A stretch of DNA of 64,000 bases from an uncultured Pelagibacteraceae bacterium (GTDB lineage Bacteria > Pseudomonadota > Alphaproteobacteria > Pelagibacterales > Pelagibacteraceae). Position 1 is the first letter of the stretch, and each line of letters begins with the position of its first letter. The notes under the pieces are model-generated. The model had not been told where the DNA came from and ran no database searches. It saw only the letters and a program-made list of their open reading frames with translations. This document shows positions 53,823 through 63,959 of the stretch, piece by piece. The position numbers were made by a program, and so were the translations under genes. The DNA lies in assembly GCA_902624045.1 (NCBI GenBank), contig CACNVX010000003.1, positions 1 to 64,000 on the forward strand, given 5' to 3'.

Positions 53823-55121
53823 TTATCTTCCGATACCAAAATATTTAATATTTAATTTCTTCATCTTTAAAGGATCATATAAATTTCTCATATCAAATAT
53901 TTTAAAATTACTTTTATTAATTAATTTTTTAAAATTGAGTAATTTAAAATCATTCCACTCTGTATGCAAAATTATTAAATCTGCATTAAGGCATGCCGAT
54001 GTAATACTTGTAGAAAATTTTACGTTTTTTAAATTTTTGAATTCAATTTTCTCTCCTGAAGGATCATAATAATTAATTTTACAATTTTTTTTGTTTAAAT
54101 AATTAATCATAGGTATACTTGAAGCTTCTCGCATATCATCTGTATTCGGTTTAAAAGTGACACCTAAAAAAGTAATTTTTTTATTTTTCAGCTTGTTATT
54201 CAAAATTGATTTTACTCTTTCTAATAATAAAGTTTTTCTGGCATTATTTGAGGCAACTACACTTTTTACAATTGATAAATCAGTTTTAAACTTATTTCCA
54301 ATATCGATTAGAGCGCGAGTATCTTTGGGAAAACAAGAACCTCCGTAAGCTGGTCCAGCTCTTAGAAATCTATCACCAATACGTTGATCTGAACCCATGC
54401 CTAGTGAAACATCTTTAACATCTACACCTGATTTTTCACAAAGATTAGCTAGCTCATTTATAAAAGAAATCTTTGTTGCTAAAAAGGAATTCGAGGCATA
54501 CTTAATTAGTTCGGCTCCTCTTCTTGACGTATTAAAATATCTACTACTTTTTTTAATTATTGGCATATATAAAGATTTAAGTATCTTATTTGCTTTTCTA
54601 CTTTCTGTTCCAATTATAACACGATCAGGATAAGTAAAGTCTCTTATAGCTTCACCTTCTCTTAAAAATTCAGGATTTGAAACTACATCAATTAATTTTT
54701 TTTTTCTTAAATTGTTTAAAATTTTTTCAATTTTATCACCTGTAGTTACAGGTACAGTTGATTTTGTTACAATAATTTTATAGCTGGATATCAATTTTTT
54801 AAGCTCATTTACAACATTAAAAACATATTTTAAATCTGCAGAATTACTATTTTTTTTTGTTGGAGTGCCTACGCAAATAAAAATTATATCTGAATTTTGA
54901 ACAGCTTTTTTTAAATTAGATGTAAAAAATAATCTTTTTTGTTTATAATTTTTCTTTAATATTTCCTCTAAACCAGGTTCATATATTGGGACTACACCTT
55001 TATTTAAAGAATTGATTTTATTAATATCTTTATCAACGCAATAAACTGTATTCCCTAAGTCAGAAAAACATACACCACTAACTAAACCAACATAACCTGT
55101 TCCAATCATGCACAGTTTCAT
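53823..55121 (-). CDS. ugd: UDP-glucose 6-dehydrogenase
   Basis: A 432-residue enzyme oxidising UDP-glucose to UDP-glucuronate with NAD+. The Rossmann motif GTGYVGLVSG is at 7-16, VDKDINKI follows, IYEPGLEEIL and VGTPTKKN are near 48 and 87, and the catalytic Cys is in AYGGSCFPKDTRALI (about 260). Overlaps galU by 4 nt. UDP-glucuronate could feed surface polysaccharide or glucuronosyl glycolipid. Confidence 0.95.
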   Translation of the reverse strand: MKLCMIGTGYVGLVSGVCFSDLGNTVYCVDKDINKINSLNKGVVPIYEPGLEEILKKNYKQKRLFFTSNLKKAVQNSDIIFICVGTPTKKNSNSADLKYVFNVVNELKKLISSYKIIVTKSTVPVTTGDKIEKILNNLRKKKLIDVVSNPEFLREGEAIRDFTYPDRVIIGTESRKANKILKSLYMPIIKKSSRYFNTSRRGAELIKYASNSFLATKISFINELANLCEKSGVDVKDVSLGMGSDQRIGDRFLRAGPAYGGSCFPKDTRALIDIGNKFKTDLSIVKSVVASNNARKTLLLERVKSILNNKLKNKKITFLGVTFKPNTDDMREASSIPMINYLNKKNCKINYYDPSGEKIEFKNLKNVKFSTSITSACLNADLIILHTEWNDFKLLNFKKLINKSNFKIFDMRNLYDPLKMKKLNIKYFGIGR

Positions 55122-55933
55122 AATTTACCTATTTCTATAGAAGAATTTATATAACCATCTATTGTACCACAGTCGAGATATTTACCTTCAAAGTTATGTG
55201 CTATAAAATTTTCTTTATCATTAATTAATAACTGAATAGCATCTGTAATATGTATCTCTTTACCTTCTTTTGGTTTCAAAGATTTAATTTTATTAAAAAT
55301 TGATTGAGGTAAAATATATCTTCCTATAACAGCTTTATTTGATGGGGCTTTGTTTCTTGAAGGTTTTTCTATAACGCCTTTAATTGTAAAATTTCTTGAA
55401 TTTAATTTTTTGTTAATTTTATATATTCCCCATCTTGAAACATTATTTTTTTTAACTTTCATAGATGCCATAACAGAAGCCTTATATTTTTTATGAACGT
55501 TAATCATCGCTTTAGAACAATTTTTCTGAATTATTAAATCATCAGGTAGCAACATTAAAAAATATTTATTTTTAATAAATTTTTGAGTTTTGAGAACAGC
55601 ATCACCGGTCCCTTTAGGAGTGTTTTGAAAAACGAACTTAATTTTATTTTTATATTTAAGAATCCTCTTATATTCATTAAGTATTCTTGGGTCTTTATTT
55701 TTTTTTATAATTTTCTTGTAAAAATTGTCACTATAAAAATATTTTTTTATCATTAATTTTTTGCTAGAAATAATAAATATAATCTCTTTAATACCTGCAT
55801 CTAAACATTCATCAATAATATATTCAATTCCAGGTCTACCATTAATAGGTAGAAGCTCTTTAGCAAAAACACTAGTTAAGGGCAACAACCTGGTACCAAG
55901 TCCAGCCAATGGAATAATTGCTTGTTTAATCAT
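55118..55933 (-). CDS. galU: UTP-glucose-1-phosphate uridylyltransferase
   Basis: A 271-residue enzyme making UDP-glucose. AIIPLAGLGTRLLPLTSVFAKELLPI is the nucleotide-binding start (Lys in FAKEL), INGRPGIEYIIDE, FVFQNTPKGTGDAVL, LLPDDLI and LDCGTIDGYINSSI follow. Its product is the substrate of Ugd, whose gene overlaps by 4 nt. Divergent from panC. Confidence 0.95.
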   Translation of the reverse strand: MIKQAIIPLAGLGTRLLPLTSVFAKELLPINGRPGIEYIIDECLDAGIKEIIFIISSKKLMIKKYFYSDNFYKKIIKKNKDPRILNEYKRILKYKNKIKFVFQNTPKGTGDAVLKTQKFIKNKYFLMLLPDDLIIQKNCSKAMINVHKKYKASVMASMKVKKNNVSRWGIYKINKKLNSRNFTIKGVIEKPSRNKAPSNKAVIGRYILPQSIFNKIKSLKPKEGKEIHITDAIQLLINDKENFIAHNFEGKYLDCGTIDGYINSSIEIGKL

Positions 55934-55967
55934 TTAAATGTTTTACTTATCTAATATTTTAATACAA

Positions 55968-56783
55968 ATGAAAATTTTATTAAACAATAGATCATTAATT
56001 GAATCATTAAGGCCATTTAATGACCTTGGTTTTGTTCCAACTATGGGCGGTATACACGAGGGTCATTTATCACTAATAAATAAATCAAATAAACTTTGTA
56101 AAAAAACAATTGTAAGTATTTTTGTTAATCCAAAACAATTTAACAATAAAAAAGATCTAATATCCTATCCACGAAATATCAAAAAAGATTTACAAATTCT
56201 AAAAAAATGTAAAAAAGTTGATTTTGTTTATCTTCCAAAATTTAAAGACATTTACAAAGATACAAAAAAATCAAAAATTAAACTACTTAAAAAAGATAAA
56301 ATTTTATGTGCTAGATTTAGAAAAGGTCACTTTGAAGGAGTTTTAGATGTGATGAATAGATTGACTAAAATTGTGTGTCCTAAAAAAATATTTATGGGAG
56401 AAAAAGATTTTCAACAATTATATTTAGTCAAAAAACTGTTGGAAAGAAAATACAAAACAAAAATTATTTCATGTAAAACTATACGAGATAAAAGCAATAT
56501 TGCTCTATCATCTAGAAATATTCTATTAAATAAGTTTAATTTAAAAGTTGCTGCAAATGTATATAAAAAATTATTAAATATTAAAAAAAATATTAAAAAT
56601 AAGAAAAATATTTCGAACTTTTTAAATCTTAAAAAAAAAGAATTAAATGATAATTATAGTATTAAAATTGATTACCTAGAATTAAGGAATATAAGTAATC
56701 TAAAAATTTCAAACACGATGAAAAATTCAAAATTGTTTATTGCCTACCATCTAAACAATGTCAGATTGATTGATAACCTTTAA
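55968..56783 (+). CDS. panC: Pantoate-beta-alanine ligase
   Basis: A 271-residue enzyme joining pantoate and beta-alanine with ATP. FVPTMGGIHEGHLSLI is the H-x-G-H adenylate motif, SIFVNPKQFN the next block, then RFRKGHFEGVLDVMNRL, GEKDFQQLYLVKKLL and ALSSRNILL. ATG 55968 is preferred over an in-frame ATG at 55938 because homologues begin near this point. It is rich in Lys. The stop is 2 bp from the mgtE stop. Confidence 0.94.
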   Translation: MKILLNNRSLIESLRPFNDLGFVPTMGGIHEGHLSLINKSNKLCKKTIVSIFVNPKQFNNKKDLISYPRNIKKDLQILKKCKKVDFVYLPKFKDIYKDTKKSKIKLLKKDKILCARFRKGHFEGVLDVMNRLTKIVCPKKIFMGEKDFQQLYLVKKLLERKYKTKIISCKTIRDKSNIALSSRNILLNKFNLKVAANVYKKLLNIKKNIKNKKNISNFLNLKKKELNDNYSIKIDYLELRNISNLKISNTMKNSKLFIAYHLNNVRLIDNL

Positions 56784-56785
56784 TT

Positions 56786-58159
56786 TTATAAAAAATAAGC
56801 CCCAACACCTAAAAAGGAAACAAAACCAATTACATCTGTAATCGTCGTTACAAAAACACTTGAAGCAATTGCCGGATCAATTTTCATCTTTTTTAAAGTA
56901 AAAGGAACCAATATACCAAATAATCCAGCAATGATCATAGTTAGTACCATAGATATTGCGATAATCATTGAAAGAATATTATCTTTAAACCAAAGTTGAA
57001 CAATTAAAGCACTAATTGCTGCAAATATAATTCCATTTAAAATACCAATAGAAAATTCTTTAAATACATTTGATGAGAAATTATTTTGAGTTAAATCGTT
57101 TGTGGCTATAGTTCTAACCGTTACAGCAAGAGTTTGCATTCCAGCATTTCCACCCATTGAAGCAACTATTGGCATCAAGAAAGCTAATACTACCATTTGT
57201 TCAATGGTTGCTCCAAATAAACTAATGCACCATGTTGCTAGAAAGGCAGTAAATAAATTAAGTAAAAGCCAATTGAATCTTCTCTTTGTTTTTTTTACAA
57301 CTCCATCAGTAATTTCTTCATCTCCTACCCCTGCTAATCTTAAAGCATCTTCTTCAGCTTCCTCTTTCAAGACTGTTAAAACATCATCGTTCATAATCAT
57401 ACCAACTAATTTATTGTTTTTGTCTACAACAGCGGCTGAATTCAAATTGTAATTTTCAAATAAGTTAGCAACTTCTTCTTTATCCATTTCAACAGGAATT
57501 AATAATTGAGATTCTGACATTATTGTTGCCATTTTAGTGTCACGAGGTGTTGTCAAAACTTTAGATGAAGGAACAGTGCCTATTGGTTTAAAATCCTCAT
57601 TAACAATAAAAATTTCTAAAAACTCCTCTGGCAAATCTTTGTTTTCTCTTAAATAATCAATTGTTTGACCCACAGACCAATTACTTGGTATAGCTGTAAA
57701 TTCACGCTGCATAAGTCTAGCAGCGGTATCTTCTGGATAACTTAAGCTTTCTAATAAAGCAAATCTATCCTTTGGCGGTAAAGAACTAAGAATTGCATTT
57801 TTGTCCTCTTCAGGAACATTTTCTAAAATAGATATTGCATCATCTGACTCTAGACCTTTTAGAATACTAACTATAGAATCTGAGGATAAATAAGTAATAA
57901 TTTCAGATTGAATAGATTCGTTTAATTCAACAAAAACTTCTGGATCAATATTAAAATTATTTAATTTAATTAAACTTTCTCTATCCCCTTCACTAAGGTG
58001 CTCAATAATATCTGCAGCATCTGCAGGGTGCATTTCATTGAAAGAATTAGTAATAAATTGAGCGTCATTGTTAGCTATTTTGCTAGTAACAACTCTTATA
58101 TATTCTTTATTAAATTCAAAATTTACTTTTTTATCTTTAGTTTTTTTAGTTAAAGACAT
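56786..58159 (-). CDS. mgtE: Magnesium transporter MgtE
   Basis: A 457-residue channel-like Mg2+ carrier. The N-terminal helical domain (about 25-140) contains EMHPADAADIIEHL, then two CBS domains (about 150-275), and five membrane helices (from about 300) with PIVASMGGNAGMQTLAV, the selectivity signature, and DPAIASSVFVTTITDV. The CBS pair senses cytosolic Mg2+. Divergent from lipB. Confidence 0.96.
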   Translation of the reverse strand: MSLTKKTKDKKVNFEFNKEYIRVVTSKIANNDAQFITNSFNEMHPADAADIIEHLSEGDRESLIKLNNFNIDPEVFVELNESIQSEIITYLSSDSIVSILKGLESDDAISILENVPEEDKNAILSSLPPKDRFALLESLSYPEDTAARLMQREFTAIPSNWSVGQTIDYLRENKDLPEEFLEIFIVNEDFKPIGTVPSSKVLTTPRDTKMATIMSESQLLIPVEMDKEEVANLFENYNLNSAAVVDKNNKLVGMIMNDDVLTVLKEEAEEDALRLAGVGDEEITDGVVKKTKRRFNWLLLNLFTAFLATWCISLFGATIEQMVVLAFLMPIVASMGGNAGMQTLAVTVRTIATNDLTQNNFSSNVFKEFSIGILNGIIFAAISALIVQLWFKDNILSMIIAISMVLTMIIAGLFGILVPFTLKKMKIDPAIASSVFVTTITDVIGFVSFLGVGAYFL

Positions 58160-58180
58160 AAATCTACCTATTGTTTAGAT

Positions 58181-58209
58181 TTGCACTATTAATACATAAT
58201 AAAGATAAT
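58181..58209 (+). promoter_or_regulatory. Candidate promoter for lipB
   Basis: TTGCAC (58181-58186) and GATAAT (58204-58209) are 17 bp apart. The -10 box ends 11 bp before the lipB ATG, and no Shine-Dalgarno is seen. Confidence 0.45.
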
Positions 58210-58220
58210 ACAATTTATAA

Positions 58221-58838
58221 ATGAATATTGAGATCAAAAAGTCAATAAAACCAATAAATTATTTTGATGCTATAAGTGTACTAGAGTCAAGATTAAAGGA
58301 TTTATACGATAATACTGAGCAAGAATTAATTTGGACTTTGGAGCATAATGAAGTTTTCACAGCAGGAACTTCTTATAAAGAAAATGAAATTATTGATAAA
58401 TCCATCAAAATTTTAGAAACAAATAGAGGTGGTAAAATTACCTACCATGGGCCAGGTCAATTAATATGTTATTTTGTTCTAGATTTAAGAAAAAAAAAAG
58501 ATATCAGAAAATTTATAACAATTATTGAAAAAACAATAATTCAAACCTTAAAATTTTATAAAATAGAAGCTTTTCCGGATAAAGATAATATCGGTATATG
58601 GCATAAATCTAATAATGAAGTTAAAAAAATTGCTGCAATAGGTATCAGAGTTAGCAAATGGATTGCCTATCATGGTTTTGCAATAAATATAAATAATGAT
58701 CTAGAAAATTATAAAAAAATTATACCTTGTGGGATTTCAGATAAAGGAGTAACTAACTTAAGAAATATAATAAATCAAGATTACTCAAATCTAAGTGATA
58801 TATTAATTAAAAATTTTATTTTAAATTTGAAAATCTAA
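58221..58838 (+). CDS. lipB: Octanoyl-[ACP]:protein N-octanoyltransferase
   Basis: A 205-residue enzyme starting protein lipoylation by moving octanoyl from ACP to E2 or GcvH subunits. [66 protein letters not shown] with the catalytic Lys, and [13 protein letters not shown] with the catalytic Cys are intact. It overlaps the convergent pseudouridine synthase gene by 23 nt. Confidence 0.94.
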   Translation: MNIEIKKSIKPINYFDAISVLESRLKDLYDNTEQELIWTLEHNEVFTAGTSYKENEIIDKSIKILETNRGGKITYHGPGQLICYFVLDLRKKKDIRKFITIIEKTIIQTLKFYKIEAFPDKDNIGIWHKSNNEVKKIAAIGIRVSKWIAYHGFAININNDLENYKKIIPCGISDKGVTNLRNIINQDYSNLSDILIKNFILNLKI

Positions 58839-59733
58839 GTCTTTTAGATTTTAAAAGTTTTTTAAAATAATCAGGTAATAATGCTGAATACGTATGTTTT
58901 ATATCGTTAATTTTAAATTTAATTTGATATGAATGTAACATTAAATTTTTATTAATTCCCTTATTTGAATTTGGTAATTTATATTTTGTATCACCAAATA
59001 TAGGATTTCCTATTGCATATAATTGTTTTCTTAACTGATGTTTTCTTCCAGTAATAGGTTTTAACTCTAATAAACTAGCTTCAGAATTTTTATCAATCAC
59101 TTTAAAAATTGTTTTTGCTTTTTCAATTATTTTTTTATCCCCATCGTATTTAATTAAATCATCATCCCATACACCGGATTTTTTATTAATTTCACCTTGG
59201 CAGATAGCTAAATATGTTTTGTGTACTTTTCTTAATCTAAATAAAGAAGTAAGCAATTGAGCGCTCTCTCTGTTTTTAGCCATTATAAAAACTCCAGAAG
59301 TATCTTTATCTAATCTATGAACAGAATATGGTTTTGTTCCTTCAAAAATTTCACTTTTAGAAAAAATATCAACTAGATTTTTTTTTGATTTAGTTCCACC
59401 TTGAACCGATATGCCTGATGCTTTGTTTAAAACAACAAAATTGTCATTGTTGTCAATAATTTGATCTTCATTTGATCTTATAATTTCTTTTGATGGTAAA
59501 AACTTAATTTTTTTTTGTTGAATTCTTTCTTTAAATTCAATGTTGAATATATTTATTTCATCATTCGTTTTTACTTTAAAAGAGCTTTTAACTTTCTTTC
59601 TATTGAGTTTTATTTTTCCTGTTCTTAAGTATTTCTCCACAAGTCCTTGTGGAATTTTTCCAATTTTGAGTCTTAACCATCTGTCCAAACGCATATCATT
59701 ACACGTTGAATCAACGATGTAAGATTTTTTCAT
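58816..59733 (-). CDS. rluC: RluC/RluD-family 23S rRNA pseudouridine synthase
   Basis: A 305-residue enzyme. An S4 RNA-binding domain (about 13-75: [31 protein letters not shown]) precedes the catalytic domain, with the Asp in [18 protein letters not shown] near 143 and [20 protein letters not shown]. The C-terminus is basic. Whether it modifies the RluC or RluD sites cannot be settled by eye; the RluC reading follows the alphaproteobacterial form. It is 10 bp after rplQ. Confidence 0.85.
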   Translation of the reverse strand: MKKSYIVDSTCNDMRLDRWLRLKIGKIPQGLVEKYLRTGKIKLNRKKVKSSFKVKTNDEINIFNIEFKERIQQKKIKFLPSKEIIRSNEDQIIDNNDNFVVLNKASGISVQGGTKSKKNLVDIFSKSEIFEGTKPYSVHRLDKDTSGVFIMAKNRESAQLLTSLFRLRKVHKTYLAICQGEINKKSGVWDDDLIKYDGDKKIIEKAKTIFKVIDKNSEASLLELKPITGRKHQLRKQLYAIGNPIFGDTKYKLPNSNKGINKNLMLHSYQIKFKINDIKHTYSALLPDYFKKLLKSKRLRFSNLK

Positions 59734-59743
59734 GATTTAAGAT

Positions 59744-60187
59744 TTAAGCTGTAGCTTGTTTTTTCTCTTCTGTTTTAGGAGATTCTTTTGTTGTGTCTTT
59801 CTTTGGTTTATCAACTCTCTTGGCTTCAACATCTCTATCAACAAATTCAATTATTGCCATTGGAGCATTATCTCCATATCTAAATCCAGCCTTAATTATT
59901 CTTGTATAGCCACCATTTCTATTCTGATATCTTTTAGAGAGTGTTTTTTTAACTTTATTAGCTGATTTAATATCCTGCAGTTTAGAGACTAACATTTTAG
60001 TAGTTTGTAAAGTTTCTTTTTTACCTAAAGTTATAATTTTGTCAGCTTGCGGCTTTAAAAATTTAGCTTTTGGTAAAGTAGTTTTGATTTGCTCATACTT
60101 AATTAATGAATTCAACATGTTCTTAAGCAAAGCTTTTCTATGCTCTGATGTTCTGTTTAATTTTTTATTAGCAAATCCATGTCTCAT
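59744..60187 (-). CDS. rplQ: 50S ribosomal protein L17
   Basis: A 147-residue protein with the L17 core ([51 protein letters not shown]) and a 28-residue Lys/Glu/Thr tail. It is the last gene of the alpha operon, sharing one base with rpoA. Confidence 0.97.
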   Translation of the reverse strand: MRHGFANKKLNRTSEHRKALLKNMLNSLIKYEQIKTTLPKAKFLKPQADKIITLGKKETLQTTKMLVSKLQDIKSANKVKKTLSKRYQNRNGGYTRIIKAGFRYGDNAPMAIIEFVDRDVEAKRVDKPKKDTTKESPKTEEKKQATA

Positions 60188-61215
60188 TAAATTGCTTCCT
60201 CTAATTTTTTGGACATCTCGGCAATATTGTCTGGTGGCCAGTTAGGTATTTCCATACCTAAATATAATGACATGCCAGTTAAGACTTCTTTAATTTCGTT
60301 TAGTGATTTTCTTCCAAAATTAGGTGTTCTTAACATTTCACCCTCAGATTTTTGGACCAAATCACCAATATAAATAATATTATCATTCTTTAAACAGTTC
60401 ATTGATCTAACAGATAGTTCTAACTCATCTACTTTTCTTAATAGGTTTTTGTTAAATTCAGGCTCAGTAGAAACCTCTTTAACAGGTGCTTCAACTGGTT
60501 CGTCAAAATTAATGAACATTTTAAGCTGATCTTGAAAAATCCTAGCTGAATAGGCCACAGCATCTTCTGCTGAAATAGATCCATCAGTTTCAACTTCCAT
60601 GGTCAATTTGTCATAATCCAAAGCTTTACCTTCTCTTGCTGTACTCACAGAATAAGAAACTTTTTTAACTGGGCTATAAAGAGAGTCAATAGCTATGAGA
60701 CCTAGTGGTGGTTCTTCAGGTTTATTCAATTCTGCTGGTACATAACCTTTACCTGTATTGACATTCATTTCCATATGAAATGAAGTATTTTCATCTAAAT
60801 TACAGATAACTAAATCAGGATTTAAAATTTCAACGTCAGCAACTGCTGTTATATCAGATGCTTTTATCTCACCAGGTCCTTTTGCATCTAAAATTAATTT
60901 TTTTGTTCCTTCTGAATTACTTTTAAGTGCTAAAGATTTAACATTCAGTACAATATCAGTAACATCTTCTCTTACACCTTTAATTGATGTAAACTCATGT
61001 AAAACTCCATCAATTTGAATAGAGGTTACTGCTGCGCCTCTTATTGAAGATAGTAAAATTCTTCTTAGAGAATTTCCTAAAGTTAACCCATAACCTTTTT
61101 CAAGAGGCTCAGCTACGATTTTCGCATGAGTTAAATCTTCACTTATTTGCACATCTAGCTTAGATGGTTTAATTAGCGACTTCCAATTTTTTATATTAAC
61201 ATTTTCAACTTCCAT
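60187..61215 (-). CDS. rpoA: DNA-directed RNA polymerase subunit alpha
   Basis: A 342-residue subunit. The N-terminal assembly domain (1-235) includes [29 protein letters not shown], and the C-terminal domain (about 265-330) includes [41 protein letters not shown], the UP-element and activator-contact region. It shares one base with rpsK and one with rplQ, the standard order. Confidence 0.97.
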   Translation of the reverse strand: MEVENVNIKNWKSLIKPSKLDVQISEDLTHAKIVAEPLEKGYGLTLGNSLRRILLSSIRGAAVTSIQIDGVLHEFTSIKGVREDVTDIVLNVKSLALKSNSEGTKKLILDAKGPGEIKASDITAVADVEILNPDLVICNLDENTSFHMEMNVNTGKGYVPAELNKPEEPPLGLIAIDSLYSPVKKVSYSVSTAREGKALDYDKLTMEVETDGSISAEDAVAYSARIFQDQLKMFINFDEPVEAPVKEVSTEPEFNKNLLRKVDELELSVRSMNCLKNDNIIYIGDLVQKSEGEMLRTPNFGRKSLNEIKEVLTGMSLYLGMEIPNWPPDNIAEMSKKLEEAI

Positions 61216-61664
61216 TAAACTCTCCTTTTTTTTGGTGGTCTAGTTCCATTATGCGGCATAGGTGTTGTGTCCTTTATAGACAAAATTTTAAATCCTCTTG
61301 CTTGTAAAGCTCTCAGCGCTGTTTCACGTCCAGATCCAGGTCCTTTAACTTCTACAGACAAAGTTTTCATACCGTACTCTAAAGCTTTAGAGGCTGCTGA
61401 GTCTGCTGCTATCTGAGCAGCATATGGAGTGGATTTTCTTGATCCTTTGAAACCTTTTTGTCCTGCAGATGCCCAAGATATTACATTTCCATTTGTATCA
61501 GCTATTGAAATAATTGTATTGTTGAATGTAGATTGTACATAGGCAACTCCATTTAAAATATTTTTTTTTATTTTTTTCTTTTTTGAATAAGTGCTTTTTG
61601 CACTTTTTTTTGAAGATTTATCTACCTTCTGATCTTTAATTTCAACTTTATCACTTTTTGCCAT
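61215..61664 (-). CDS. rpsK: 30S ribosomal protein S11
   Basis: A 149-residue protein. The core starts near residue 37 ([46 protein letters not shown]) and ends [16 protein letters not shown] Lys-rich N-terminal extension of about 22 residues ([19 protein letters not shown]) is longer than in most S11. One base separates its ATG from the rpsM stop. Confidence 0.97.
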   Translation of the reverse strand: MAKSDKVEIKDQKVDKSSKKSAKSTYSKKKKIKKNILNGVAYVQSTFNNTIISIADTNGNVISWASAGQKGFKGSRKSTPYAAQIAADSAASKALEYGMKTLSVEVKGPGSGRETALRALQARGFKILSIKDTTPMPHNGTRPPKKRRV

Positions 61665-61665
61665 A

Positions 61666-62051
61666 TTACTTTTTAGTTGGTGTTAATTTTTTTCCTGCAA
61701 TTGCAATTGCTTTACCTTTTCTTGTTCTAGCGTTACATCTTGTTCTTTGTCCTCTTACAGGTAATTTTTTTCTATGCCTTGTTCCTCTATAGCAAGCTAA
61801 ATCTATTAATCTTTTAATACTTAATGAATAATCTCTTCTTAAGTCACCCTCAACTTTAAAGTTTTGATCTATATATACTCTCTAATTTTTAGTATTTCCT
61901 CATCAGTTAATTCATTGATTCTTTTTGCTTTAGGAATTTCTAAAGATGAACAAATCTGTTGTGAAAATTTATCACCAATTCCATAAATGTAAGTTAACCC
62001 TACATACACGAGCTTATTTTGTGGAATGTTTATACCTGCGATACGAGCCAT
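61666..62051 (-). pseudogene. rpsM: 30S ribosomal protein S13, reading frame broken by a 2-nt insertion
   Basis: The N-terminal 60 residues ([19 protein letters not shown] ... KIREYI) are followed by a TAG in frame at a TATATATA run (61870-61877). Removing one TA restores the frame ([20 protein letters not shown], then [21 protein letters not shown], ending KLTPTKK), giving a 127-residue S13. Total length is 386 nt, 2 more than a multiple of three. S13 is essential and single-copy in known bacteria, so a sequencing or assembly error is the likeliest cause; a real mutation or tolerated frameshift is the alternative. The gene is otherwise well conserved in sequence and position. Confidence 0.9.
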
Positions 62052-62105
62052 AATTTTGTGATAAATTGTGCCTTTTATATAAGAACATTGGTTAAAGTCA
62101 ACGCC

Positions 62106-62669
62106 TTAAACATTTATAAAAGTGTCTATTTTACTAGTTATTTCTTCAATTTTTAGACTTCCATCAATCTCTTGGAAATTAGGATTCTTTGAGTAAAAAT
62201 TGAGCACGGGTTTAGTAGTTTCCATATAAGTGTCATATCTTTTAAGTATTGTAGCAGAGTCATCATCGGACCTATTTTCAATAATTTTTCTTTTTTCAAG
62301 TCTTTTTAATATTGTTTCTTTGTCCACATTTAAAAATAAAATTAAATCTATTTTTTGGCCTGTTTCCTCAAGTAATAAACTCAAATTTTTAGCCTGACTT
62401 AAAGATCTTGGGTATCCATCAAAAATTAATTTATTTTTATTTGTAGGGTCAGATACTAACTTTTTAATTAGCTTATTTATAATTTCATCACTTACAAACT
62501 TTCCATTTGTTATATCTCTATTTATAGTTTTACCAATATCAGTATTTTTTTTTATTTCGTTTCTTAACATTTCACCAGTTGAAATTTGATAGGAATTCAA
62601 TTTATTGACTATATATTTGGACTGAGTACCTTTTCCAGCACCTGGTGGTCCAAATAAAATAATATTCAC
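62106..62669 (-). CDS. adk: Adenylate kinase (short form)
   Basis: A 187-residue nucleotide kinase. GPPGAGKGTQS (7-17) is the P-loop, ISTGEMLRNEIK follows, then FDGYPRSLSQAKNL and RKIIENRSDDD. The long zinc-type LID is absent, giving the short form common in alphaproteobacteria. It lies between secY (stop/start adjacent) and rpsM (54 bp). Confidence 0.96.
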   Translation of the reverse strand: MNIILFGPPGAGKGTQSKYIVNKLNSYQISTGEMLRNEIKKNTDIGKTINRDITNGKFVSDEIINKLIKKLVSDPTNKNKLIFDGYPRSLSQAKNLSLLLEETGQKIDLILFLNVDKETILKRLEKRKIIENRSDDDSATILKRYDTYMETTKPVLNFYSKNPNFQEIDGSLKIEEITSKIDTFINV

Positions 62670-63950
62670 TTATTTACCAAATTTTGTTTTTTTTATTAGC
62701 TGCTCGTATTGAGAGCTCATTAATCTAGTTTGTATTTGAGTCACTGTATCTATAGCTACCACAACAACTATAAGTATAGATGCACCACCTAAATAAAAAG
62801 GAATTGGATAGTTTGCAATTAAAAACTCTGGCATTAAACAAACTAAAGTTAAGTATAAAGCACCAATTGTGGTTAACTTTATAGATATATTTTCAATATA
62901 TAAGGCTGTACTTTCACCAGGTCTTATCCCAGGTACAAATCCTCCATATTTTCTAAGATTTTCTGCTGTTTCTGTTGGATTAAAAGTTATTGATGTATAA
63001 AAAAAAGTAAAGAATATAATTCCTGAAGCGTAAAGCAACATATATAAAGGCTGACCCTGAGTAAAATAAGAGCTTAAATTTAAAAAAGTTTCATTATTTG
63101 AAAAAGAAAAATTAGAGAATGTCACAGGTAATAATAAAAGCGCTGATGCAAAAATTGCGGGTATTACTCCAGCTTGATTAATTTTTAATGGTAAGTGTGA
63201 TGACTCTCCTCCATACATCTTATTGCCCATTTGTCTTTTTGGATAATTAATTATTATTTTTCTTAATGCTCTTTCCATAAAAACAACAAATAAAATTGTA
63301 ATTATCAATAAAATAAACAATGACAAAATCATAAATGTAGAAACTGCACCAGTTCTACCTAATTCAAAAGTCGTTACAAGTGCTCTTGGTATTTCAGCAA
63401 CAATACCAGCAAAAATTATTAACGATATACCATTACCAATACCTCTTTGAGTAATTTGCTCTCCTAACCACATTAAAAATATTGTTCCTGCAACAATAGT
63501 AGTTACAGTGGTAATTTTAAAAAAAGCTCCTGGATTAATCACTAAGTCAGCTGAGGATTCTAATCCAACAGATAAACCATATCCTTGAACTGTTGCAAGT
63601 AAAACTGTTCCATATCTAGTAATTTGTGTAATTTTAGCCCTTCCATTCTCACCTTGGGCTTTTAAATTTTTAAAATAATCAGAGACACCTGTTAAAAGTT
63701 GAACAATAATTGCGGATGAAATATATGGCATTATTCCTAAAGCAAATATTGCCATTCTACTTACAGCTCCTCCAGCAAATACATTAAACATTCCTAGTAA
63801 TCCTTTTTGGTTACCTTCCATCATTATTTTTAATTGCTCTGGATCAATTCCAGGAAGAGGAACAAAAGTTCCAAATCTGTAAACTGCTAAAATTAATACA
63901 GTAAAGATTATTCTATTTCGTAAATCATTTGTTGATGATGAAGCGCTCAT
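62670..63950 (-). CDS. secY: Protein translocase subunit SecY
   Basis: A 426-residue pore subunit with ten helices. RNRIIFTVLILAVYRFGTFVPLPGI is TM1 and TM2 opens with GMFNVFAGGAVSRMAIFALGIMPYISSAIIVQLL, containing the plug. The cytoplasmic loops carry GIGNGISLIIFAGI and NPTETAENLRKYGGFVPGIRPG. It follows rplO in the spc order, 9 bp after its stop. Confidence 0.97.
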   Translation of the reverse strand: MSASSSTNDLRNRIIFTVLILAVYRFGTFVPLPGIDPEQLKIMMEGNQKGLLGMFNVFAGGAVSRMAIFALGIMPYISSAIIVQLLTGVSDYFKNLKAQGENGRAKITQITRYGTVLLATVQGYGLSVGLESSADLVINPGAFFKITTVTTIVAGTIFLMWLGEQITQRGIGNGISLIIFAGIVAEIPRALVTTFELGRTGAVSTFMILSLFILLIITILFVVFMERALRKIIINYPKRQMGNKMYGGESSHLPLKINQAGVIPAIFASALLLLPVTFSNFSFSNNETFLNLSSYFTQGQPLYMLLYASGIIFFTFFYTSITFNPTETAENLRKYGGFVPGIRPGESTALYIENISIKLTTIGALYLTLVCLMPEFLIANYPIPFYLGGASILIVVVVAIDTVTQIQTRLMSSQYEQLIKKTKFGK

Positions 63951-63959
63951 GTTAACAAA

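Noticed and set aside
61869..62051. rpsM as a genuine 60-residue protein
   Set aside because: The downstream DNA encodes the rest of S13 in perfect register after removing 2 nt, so this is a broken frame and not a short gene.
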